DNA of 64,000 nucleotides. It comes from Archilochus colubris (taxonomy: Eukaryota; Chordata; Aves; Apodiformes; Trochilidae). Below are positions 1 through 7,994 of the stretch, one piece after another. The position numbers and the translations under genes are program-made. Below the pieces are notes generated by a model. It did no database searches. It was not told the DNA's origin and was given only the letters and a program-made list of their open reading frames with translations. The stretch is from contig CM041097.1 in assembly GCA_023079485.1 (NCBI GenBank), positions 20,815,158-20,879,157 of the forward strand, in the 5' to 3' direction. Positions within the stretch are counted from its first letter, which is position 1, and each line of letters begins with the position of its first letter.

Positions 1-1305
1 CAGCTGCTAGCAAGACACTTTCAGGCTGATAGGCACTACTGGAGAGGCTGCAAGGAGGGGGAACAGCAAGACACAGCCCCCTGCCACCAGCTGGCTGCAG
101 GCTTTGGGCATGCCACTGCACAGCACTCCATTCTTTTTTTAAAGCACGGATGGAAAATCTTTATCTCATTTGCTAAAAGCACCTTAATGTCTTTACACAG
201 GAGGGGGTGGGAAAGAAAAAGCATTGCTAATTTGTATTATTTAATTCAGTCAGCAAGATTGAAAGCACTTGCTGCACTTCAAGTCCAGGTTCAAAGCATT
301 AATCACTCCAAATTCTGCCACCATTTCCTTCATATTTCATTTCTATGCCATTTTTTCATTCATTAGCTATGACCATGACAAGTGAGAGGCTGCCCTCAGG
401 GGCAGCATTAAAGCACACACAGTGAATGGCTGTTGGGCCCACCTGAGTATTGAATTATTGGATCCACCCTTCTCAAAGGAAGCTCTGGGGCACTCTGCCA
501 GTGCTCTCAGCATCTGCTGTGGCTCCAGCCTGCTCCACCCGGGCCCTGCTCTCTGGCGGCCGGCAGAAGCGATGCCTGAAGAGGGATACTATCAGCAAGT
601 GCTGAATTAATCTCTCCATTTTGCCCCAGTTCCCACACCCAGTAGCTTGTTTGCACTGGAACTGGTCCCACAGCCCCTGCATTGCTGCTGCTGTGTTCTG
701 GGGCTGGGGTACAGGGACCCCCGGGCAGCCAGGGGGTGATAACACCGGACCCTCTGCTGCCCCCTCCCCAGGAGCAGCTGCCACGTCCCGGTGCCACTTG
801 GTTACCTGCAGCCAGCAACACCCAAACTCACCCCCAGCCTTCCCAGCTCAGGCAGGCCTGGCTCACCTTGGGAGCAGTCGGTGCAACAAGGAAACACCAC
901 TTATTGGAAAGGAGAAAACAAAAGAGTCCTCGAGGAGGAATCGATGGGAGCCACTTCTCTGGACAGTATTGTCTGAAAAAAACAAGCTGGTTCCACTGCA
1001 AATCAAAGGCACTGCCACATGTGGTCCCTGAAATACTGCTTTTTCCCCTGCTCAGCCAAGTATGAGTCCCTGGCCCCCGTCACCACTCAAGAGTAATGCT
1101 GGCATGAATTTTCCTTTGGAAAAAATATCGGAGCAGAGGTGATGCCCATATTTCACAGAAGAGGCTGCTTCAGTTAGAGCAACCTGTTTAAAAAAGGAAA
1201 AAAACCACACTAAATTCCCCTCCTAGATCAGCTGAATTCCTCCATTTGCACCACTGTGTGGGTTTTGTCCACGGAAAATGCCTCGAATTTCCAATCTCAG
1301 GGACA
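1..1305. other. intergenic DNA, downstream of SRGAP3
   Basis: No exon, tRNA or known repeat was recognised. Open frames of 60-135 codons on both strands (about 470-1065) overlap each other and show no family motif, as expected of GC-rich non-coding DNA. Confidence 0.6.
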
Positions 1306-1419
1306 ATGACAATGAATTTCAGCTGCAATAACTGTCTCAGGTAAGATTTACAGTCAAGCTTGAGGAAAACAAATCTTACCTGAGAGTTATCACAGCTGAA
1401 GTATTTTGCTCATTGTCAT
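1306..1419 (-). other. long imperfect inverted repeat / hairpin
   Basis: Arms pair as follows: 1306-1315 with 1410-1419 (10 perfect), 1318-1332 with 1386-1400 (13 of 15), a 2-nt bulge at 1333-1334, then 1335-1349 with 1371-1385 (15 perfect), closing a 21-nt loop. Read as minus-strand RNA the two mismatches become G-U wobbles, giving about 40 pairs. The shape fits a primary microRNA hairpin or a palindromic transposon relic. Not recognised as any microRNA I know. Confidence 0.6.
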
Positions 1420-2059
1420 GCTCTTTGTGTCTTCCTTGCTGATTTTCCCTTCTAGCAAAATACCCAAATCTCAGCATTAAGAAATTATGAGGAAACCTGC
1501 CAAGAAAGGAAAACACAGGTAACATAATATTACGTCCATTTCCCCCTCCTCCAGCAAGAGGCATCAGCAGGACCCACCATACAGCCACCTCCCACCATCA
1601 CTTCCAACCTCCAGGAGCTCCTTCAGCCCCTGTTCCACACCCTGCACATCGTATCAAGCAGCAAAACTCCAAACTGGCACAGATGAGTTGGGCACCCTGA
1701 TCTGCCCAGCACCTGAGCCCAGTGCCAGGCAGCAAGGGCATCAAGACAAAGGTTCCTCCTGGTCCTGAACCCCACCTTCTTCTGATGGGCTTCACCATCC
1801 CAGACCCTGCACACTCCTGTGGTGCGAGGAACGCTGCAGCTCTGTGCAGTAATCACTTTGATAGACCAGTCTGGGAAGTATTTATACATAATTATGGGTA
1901 TTTTTAACTTCAGAGTGAAATCAATACGTGATTCATGTGAAGTGAGCAGCAGCGTGGAAAGGTAGTTTAGATGCAAATCCTGCATTTGCCCCAAGAAGTT
2001 AATGCGCTGTATTGTTTGTACTTAAGGACTGTGGTCTATACAGCCAGGTATAGACCCGC
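1420..2059. other. intergenic DNA, nothing recognised
   Basis: No exon, repeat or RNA gene seen. Overlapping short open frames on both strands lack recognisable motifs. Confidence 0.55.
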
Positions 2060-2620
2060 TGGAGAGAGGCGACTCCGGTTTTAGTTTCCAGCGAAGCAGG
2101 AGCAGGCTGGGTGCTGCTGAGAGGGATCCAACGCTGAGCCGCGGGCAGCTCTGGGTACCCACACGCGTTCCCAGCCCAGAAAAGGCTTTCAGTGGGGCTG
2201 GAGAGCGCGTCCCTGCAGCAGCACCGCACATACAGCATTCCAGAGACTGCCCACGGGGGCACTGCACGGATCAGAACCCGAACCGGCACGCACGGAGCAT
2301 CACCCAGCTCCCCAGATACTTAAGAGACCCGGGGGCTCCTGCGGCTGTCAGTTGTCACCCCTGGCACCATCCTGCCCCCCCGCAGCACCCGGGGCAGGCA
2401 GCGGAGCGGCGGTTCCTGCAGTCCCGGGGGGGTTCCGGTTCGGTTAGGTCCGGTCCGGTCCGTCCCCAGCCCCAGCCCCGCCGCAGGGCTCGGCCCCGCG
2501 GGCCGGTCGGTTCGCGGCCAGGCCGGGCCCGGGCTCTGCTGCCCTCCGGTGGCCGCGCACGGGTGGTGCAGCCCGGGGGAGGCTCGGCCGTGTCCCCGAG
2601 GGGCCTGGGGCACAGACGGG
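2060..2620. promoter_or_regulatory. CpG island, candidate promoter or insulator
   Basis: CpG density rises sharply at about 2060 and peaks at 2395-2600, where many CpGs occur within 200 bp, while flanking DNA is CpG-poor. It starts about 1.2 kb beyond the likely SRGAP3 end. In mammals RAD18 lies on this side of SRGAP3 in the same direction, so this could be a promoter of the next gene. However, no RAD18 first-exon coding sequence (RING motif CGICFEYF) was found, so the assignment is only a possibility. Confidence 0.65.
2539..2552 (-). promoter_or_regulatory. CTCF-like motif
   Basis: Minus strand reads CCACCGGAGGGCAG, which matches the CTCF core CCACYAGRKGGCRS at 13 of 14 positions. It lies in the CpG-richest part of the island. 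Confidence 0.45.
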
Positions 2621-2633
2621 GACAGATGGGGAC

Positions 2634-2905
2634 AGGCCTTCCAGCGGGGCCTGGAGGGACAGGACAAGGGCTGATGGCTCTAAACTTAAAAACGGGAGAC
2701 TGAGAGTAAATACTGGGAGGGAATCCTTCATGATGAGGGTGCTGAGCAGCTCAGGTTGCCCTCAGAAGCTGTGGCTGCCCCATCCCTGGCAGTGTCTCAG
2801 CTCAGGCTGGATGTGGCTTGGAGCACCCTGGGCTCTGGGAGGTGTCCCTGACCATGGCAGGGGTGGCACTGCATGAGGTTTAACGATCCCAAACCAGTCT
2901 GGGAT
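2634..2905 (+). mobile_element. CR1 LINE 3' end fragment
   Basis: Contains landmarks of the avian CR1 3' region in order: GGACAAGGGCTGATGGC, GCTGTGGCTGCCCCATCCCT, GGCTGGATGTGGCTTGGAGC, GTGTCCCTGACCATGGCAGG, then a degraded CCCAAACCA-type end. Sense orientation is plus; it is 5'-truncated and diverged. Confidence 0.85.
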
Positions 2906-3819
2906 TTCAGAGTCCCCCACCCACGGGTGCTGCAGAGCATCAGCCCCCCGTGGTACAGCCCTCCCTTCCCCCGCCATCCTCCTGCCCACAGCTGCTGCCC
3001 GGGGCCCCGCCGGAGTCCCCAGGGGCTCTTTTCCCAAAGAAGGTGCCAAGAGCTTCCCCCGGCACAGGGTGTCACTTTGGCAAGTGCCCAGCCCCAGCTC
3101 CTGGCCCATAGGGCCACAGAGGGAGCAGCCCCGGACCCGGGTGGTGGTGCCAGCCAGAAGCCCCCTTGTGCTCCCCATAACCTGTGGGGAGGGATGGGTG
3201 GGACACTGTCCTCGGGAGGTGGTGGACGGGTCCCACTGGGGCTGGGGGAACACAGAGCAGCACCTCCCCCCCAGCACAGAGCCAGCCCAAACCCCACACA
3301 GCCCCTTCCTCACCCTTCAATTACTGTGGGTTCAGCGCGGTGACCTTCAAGGCAGCGACTGGCTTGAAATCAAATGGTCAAAATGGTTGCCATTGTTTTT
3401 ACCTAAATGCATTTTAAATAAAAGTAGAAATGACACTTGTGAAACAAAGGGTACATCTCAGCTGGGGTGGCTCAGCACAGGTTCCCCCACACCAATAGAA
3501 ATGGGCAAATTTACACCCCAGTGGAGGTAGTGAGGTTGATTTCTGTTTTGGGTGTGTTGGGGTTTTTTTGCCTACATCTCTCTTCCCTTGATGTTTTCAC
3601 CAAATGCCCCGGGCTGAGAGGAAAGAGCCCATCTGTGTTGCCAGCAGCTCATCCAAACAAACACCATGGAATACTCCAAGGCAGCCACGGGGGAGCAGCA
3701 GCCAGGAGATGTGGCCATGGGTATGAGGGAGGGGTAAGTCCCAGGCAGGGGTAGAGGAAGGGTACTGACACAAGGGGGGTCACAGAGGCAGCAAATATTC
3801 TGAAGCCACAGCCAGTATT
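2906..3819. other. intergenic DNA between CR1 and SRGAP3 end
   Basis: GC-rich to about 3330, then AT-richer. Open frames of 80-183 codons overlap on both strands without recognisable motifs. Nothing else was identified. Confidence 0.5.
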
Positions 3820-3839
3820 TTTGAAAAAAGTTAAGCAGT

Positions 3840-3845
3840 TTTATT
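3840..3845 (-). terminator. candidate distal poly(A) signal AATAAA
   Basis: GGAATAAAAC on the minus strand, followed about 25-40 nt later by TGGCTGTGGC, a plausible GU-rich downstream element. Sequence further downstream changes to GC-rich intergenic DNA and CR1. It is the best candidate for the distal end of SRGAP3. Confidence 0.45.
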
Positions 3846-4777
3846 CCACGGAATGAGTCCACACCCAACCAGTGGCTTCATCTACACAGCATCATCAGCA
3901 CACATGACAGAGGACCCACTCAGACACTCCAGCTGAACAGCATCTCACCATACATTACAGAGACAACACCAGGGGAGGAGGACAACCGTCACAGAGGGCA
4001 GCAGCCAGCAGTTCCCACAGCTTCCCAGCCTCACCAAACCCATCCCCAGCAGAACACACAGCACAGTTGCTCGGAAGCGGATCGGACCAGGGAAACCTCC
4101 TGCTGCTCCACCAAAACCTCAGCACTGCCAGCTCAACACCCCAGCCCAGGGTTTGCAGAAATTACCTCCTGGGGATACCACAGCCTCAGGAAGAAAGTGC
4201 ACTGCCACCAGCACCCCAGGCACCCACACACCTGCACATGATGCTGAAGGGTCTGTACAGAGAAGAGATTGTGTGGGTGCCGCTGCTTTTGAGTCAGCAC
4301 CATGAGAGGTGATGCTGAGCCCCAGGAAGGGTGGGCAAGCTCCAAGCTGCCCCTCCAGAGGTGGGCACAGCACCGAGGGACAGGGCAGGTCTGCAGGAGC
4401 CAAGGCGGAGGTCAGCACTCACTCTGCACAGCAGAGAAACAACTTCTGGGTGAAGAGGCCCCAACTCCTGCTGTCACATCCCCCAGAGGGGCTGTGCCGG
4501 TCCCTCCAGACCCTCGCCTGCTCACATCAACCACTTGGCTGTAAGATTTCACAGTGAAAGCTCTGCGAGCTCTCTGGAGCCTACAGTCTTTATGCCTTTA
4601 GAGAGGTATTGAGGGTCAGGGTACAGTTACTCATAAACATGAGCAGGTTCCAGTTATGATGCTCCTACAACATACACATCATCTTTGTGCCAAGCTAGCT
4701 TACAGAAAAATACACTTCTTCCCTTAAATTTACAGTAGTTAAAACTACGCTTTGAATACTGTATTAAAAAGGGGTAG

Positions 4778-4783
4778 TTTATT
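4778..4783 (-). terminator. candidate poly(A) signal AATAAA
   Basis: AATAAA on the minus strand 2.8 kb after the stop, followed within 25 nt by a CAGTATT stretch. It is in AT-rich, UTR-like sequence. Confidence 0.35.
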
Positions 4784-5535
4784 CTTCAACAAAACATCTT
4801 GGGTTTCTACTCTTAAAAAAAAGAAAAATTTTAAAAAAAAATCCACAACCTTAAAAGCAATCACTCCCAGCACAACACAACTGCACAAAGGAAATCATGA
4901 TGGGTACAGCTCCTAGGACATTAACTCTAAGCATTTGTTCTGGTGCTCAAAAAGGCACTTAAAGATAAGAAAACAATTGTATTAAAACCCACAACAAACC
5001 AAACCAAAGCAAAATGAAAGGCAATAACTTAATAGAAAGACACCGGAACGTGTACCGTATCTCCAAACGTAAGAAGGGAGGGGGAAAAATGGTTTTGCTA
5101 TCAAGTAATCTTTGAAAGTACATTAAAAAAAACCAGACTGGCAAAGTGAATGTTCTCCAGGAACTAAATGGAAAAAAAATAATAATTACTGGCAATGACT
5201 ACACAGCTCTCGTGCCAAATGGGTTCCTTCCCTCCCCCTAAAAGCACATTTGCTGGTTCATTACTGGCCCAGCCTGACAGACTGAACATCTGCTGCCCAT
5301 AATGACAGAGGCAGTGACCTCGGGGTGAGCCTGTGCAGGGAAAGGGGGGAAAATGATGAAGAAAAATAAACATCAATAGGAACCAATTGTGGCAATTACA
5401 AATGTCAACAATGTTAATAGACAAGTACATAAACACCATTTCCCCTCACAGCATTATAGGGAGGAACAAGGACAGAACCACTACACACACTACTTCTCCC
5501 CCACTGCACACGGAAAGGTTAGCTTGGCAGCTTGC

Positions 5536-5549
5536 TTTTTTTTTTTTTT
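5536..5549. repeat. T14 homopolymer
   Basis: T run on the plus strand in the 3' UTR, next to an AT-only stretch (5560-5600). Confidence 0.85.
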
Positions 5550-5589
5550 CATTTCTTTTTATTATTAATTATTAATATTATTATTGGGT

Positions 5590-5595
5590 TTTATT
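5590..5595 (-). terminator. candidate proximal poly(A) signal AATAAA
   Basis: AATAAA on the minus strand about 1.98 kb after the SRGAP3 stop, within an AT-rich block; a second AATAAA lies at 5558-5563. It would give a medium-length 3' UTR. Use cannot be shown from sequence. Confidence 0.35.
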
Positions 5596-6561
5596 TTTAC
5601 ATCGAGCTACCTACTAAGTGCAAAGATTTGGTGAGTGGCATTGGCTTTCATCTAATCTTAGCCTATTTTTTTTGTACAGTTTACATGTTAACAGTTACTG
5701 TCCAGCATGGAAGCGAGTACATCACTATATACAGAGGGGGGGGAGGCAGGAGAGGGTGGGGGGCACATGCTGCTGCACGGGGCGTGGGGGTGGTCCCACA
5801 GGGTCCCTACCCCATGCAAAGAGCCACACGAGGCCAGGCAGGGGCAGCCACCACGCACGGGCACGGTGCTGCTCCTCCAGCCACCAGTGAGCTGGAGAGA
5901 AGAGGATGATGAAGGGGGAACCAAACCAAACCAATGGTCCTGGGCAAGGGCAGGTGGCTGGTGGGTGAGGCAGGAGGGCTGGCAGCTGCTCTGCCCAGGG
6001 ACAGGCAGCACAGCAGGAACCAGAGTGGAGAACACTGAGGAGCCATCAGTGCAGTTTGTGTGCAGCCCAGACACTGACCAGGGGCCCTTTCCCACCCGGG
6101 CTGTGCGTGACCCTACGAAGTGACCTCATTAAACCAGGGGTCACTGCAGGGAAATCTGTACAAGACAAAAAAAAACCTGCAGGAGAAGCACAGAGCGTCT
6201 TGAATCCAGCACTTGCAGAAGGGATGTGATTATCAAAGTACCATGCAATCCCCAGCTCGCTCTGCATATTTTTTTCTCTGGGTTAAATGTTCAGAGGAAA
6301 AAGAAAATGTAGATCCTTTTGCATAAACTCAGACTGTTGTATTCTATAGTACAGTACAGAAAGTGCAAAATATCACCACATCAGATCGGTTCCACATCTG
6401 ATATGGCCAAATATGGCTCATGCTTTTCATGCAAGAAGATACAATCTGAATCAAGACCCTCATGTACTGCTGTGCAACTTCAAATGAAGGAACAATGCTG
6501 TACCAAAGCCTCCTCGCCCAGTTAGTCCCATCTGTCAAGATCCCATCAGGGCTTCTTCTAG

Positions 6562-6590
6562 AAAAAAAAAAAAAAAAGAAGTGTGTGTGT
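6562..6590. repeat. A16 run followed by (GT)5
   Basis: A pure A run of 16 then GAA and a short GT repeat on the plus strand, within the 3' UTR. Confidence 0.85.
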
Positions 6591-7034
6591 GGAAAGGGAA
6601 ATTAAACATCTCAGAAACGAGTTAAGTTACTCTATGCTCTACCACAGGTTTGTCACTAGTCCTTGTTCCTTCTGAAATCTTCCAGAAAACCGGAGTTCTG
6701 TGTCCCTGTAGGCAGGCAGGGCTGTGCCCTGGGGTAGCTGCGGTGTCCTTGTCCTGTGTGAAGCCAAGGGAGCACATCTCTGTCCCTGCTCCTGCCCCAG
6801 TGTCACCGTGCACACGAAGGTGTCTTGGAATTCAGCTTGAACAGACATTCCAGGGGCCTGACACACAACAGCATTTATCAACTTCCTGCTCTTCTCCACA
6901 GGCTAGCAATGAACAAACCCCATTACATCTTCCCCCACCACCACTTTTTTTTTTTTTTTATGCCAAGAGGTGCAGAAAATAAATTCCATGATTGGCCTTG
7001 TATTGCTCAACACAGCTGCTACGTACGTACCTCC

Positions 7035-7053
7035 ACGCACACACACGCACACA
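7035..7053. repeat. short CA repeat
   Basis: Interrupted (CA)n on the plus strand, in the 3' UTR; UG-repeat in the transcript. Confidence 0.85.
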
Positions 7054-7132
7054 AATAGCTTGGAAAAAAAACCAAAATCAACCATCATCTCTAGAGAGGA
7101 CATTTCAGAGACAGTTTCTGAGGTAAATCTAC

Positions 7133-7168
7133 TTTTTTTTTTTCTTTTTTTTTTCTTTTTTTTTTTTT
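7133..7168. repeat. T-rich tract (A-rich in the SRGAP3 transcript)
   Basis: 36 bases, all T except two C on the plus strand, so the SRGAP3 RNA has a long near-pure A run about 410-445 nt after the stop. Oligo-dT priming inside the 3' UTR is likely here. Confidence 0.95.
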
Positions 7169-7340
7169 GTAAAAAAGTCACTGAATTCTGTACATACTTT
7201 AATATATACTTCTACATATAGCGTGTGTTCTCCAGTGCCAACACGTAGACCTGCTGCCATCTCCTCCTGCCGTGGGACCACAAGCTTGGGCAGTGTTCCT
7301 GCGTGGGTGGGGGGGGTGTGCACACGCCTGCAGAGACACT

Positions 7341-7458
7341 ACAGCCCCTGTGTACAACACCCAGACACCAGGCCAAGGATACAGCCCGTGTACAACACCC
7401 AGACACCAGGCCAAGGATACAGCCCCTGTGTACAACACCCAGACACCGGGCCAAGGCC
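7341..7458. repeat. 3-copy minisatellite, 38-40 bp unit, in SRGAP3 3' UTR
   Basis: Three head-to-tail units at 7341-7380, 7381-7418 and 7419-7458, each containing TACAACACCCAGACACC. The middle copy lacks two bases, and the third differs at about three positions. It lies 120-237 nt after the stop codon. Near identity of the copies suggests recent expansion. Confidence 0.95.
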
Positions 7459-7577
7459 ACGCACTCTCCCCCCGTTAGGAGAGGTCCTTCTGCAGTGGGG
7501 TTTTGAATTCCTGCTCGGCCACGCTGCCGGCCCCACTCCCACCGTCCGAGGTGCCGGCTCCTCTGCACCTCCACGGC

Positions 7578-7994
7578 CTACATGGTGCCTGATTTGTCTG
7601 CGGAGCTGCTGGGGAAGAGCTTCTCGGTGGGGGTGACAGCGGGGCTGCCCACCCCCGAGCTGCTGCTGCTGCTGGAGCGGTGCTGCACCACGGGGCGCAC
7701 CGGGCGCATCGGCGGCGGCCGCAGCTGAGCCCCGGCCAGGCGGGCAGACAGGGCTGGCTTGAAGGTGGTCATCATCTCCGTGGTGGAGCTGCTGCTGCGT
7801 CGCATGGCGGCATCGGGGTCCCGGATCAGGATGGTGTGGAGGGGGCTGGCGGGCTCCGAGTTGGCGGCGCCCATCGGGGGGTTCTTCATGGGCTCCAGCG
7901 TGTCCAGGACCACGTCGGGCGCCTGCTTGGCCGTGTTCTGCCTCTCCAGCTCCCGCAGCTCGTTCAGTGCCGTGCTCATGGTCTTCTCAATGTC
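7578..7994 (-). CDS. SRGAP3: SRGAP3 exon 22, C-terminus and stop (residues 963-1100)
   Basis: 417 bp including the TAG stop (7578-7580), acceptor TTTGTAG. It encodes [57 protein letters not shown], a run of seven Ser, and the end [16 protein letters not shown]. The end and the [12 protein letters not shown] motif are diagnostic of SRGAP3. The Ser run is coded by an (AGC)5 repeat, a possible length polymorphism. [14 protein letters not shown] appears one residue longer than the human counterpart, which accounts for the 1,100-residue total. Confidence 0.98.
   Translation of the reverse strand, partial: DIEKTMSTALNELRELERQNTAKQAPDVVLDTLEPMKNPPMGAANSEPASPLHTILIRDPDAAMRRSSSSTTEMMTTFKPALSARLAGAQLRPPPMRPVRPVVQHRSSSSSSSGVGSPAVTPTEKLFPSSSADKSGTM

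Larger units (their letters stand above)
3820..7577 (-). other. SRGAP3: SRGAP3 3' UTR (extent inferred)
   Basis: Sequence after the TAG stop in the gene's direction, to the most distal plausible poly(A) signal (3840-3845). The part nearest the stop (7577-7170) is GC-richer and carries a 3-copy minisatellite. The middle (7170-4600) is AT-rich with A-rich tracts on the transcribed strand, as in long neuronal 3' UTRs. No open frame with recognisable homology lies in it. The exact end is uncertain because signals at 5590 and 4778 could also be used. Confidence 0.6.

Noticed and set aside
1..2620. RAD18 first exon expected by mammalian gene order
   Set aside because: No frame on the minus strand contains the RAD18 RING motif, and no other RAD18 segment was found; the gene probably starts beyond the left edge.
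2762..3313. 183-codon minus-strand open frame in GC-rich DNA
   Set aside because: Translation is low-complexity with no family motif, overlaps frames on both strands, and partly covers the CR1 end. GC-rich sequence produces such frames by chance.
4952..4958. miR-124 7-mer (GUGCCUU) in the 3' UTR
   Set aside because: A single 7-mer is expected by chance about once in four or five UTRs of this length, so it is not claimed.
5731..5764. G-rich run as a G-quadruplex in the SRGAP3 3' UTR
   Set aside because: The G-rich strand is the plus strand, so the transcript is C-rich here; no RNA G-quadruplex would form.
7341..7458. CRISPR-like repeat array
   Set aside because: Repeats are directly adjacent without unique spacers and lie in a vertebrate 3' UTR: a minisatellite.
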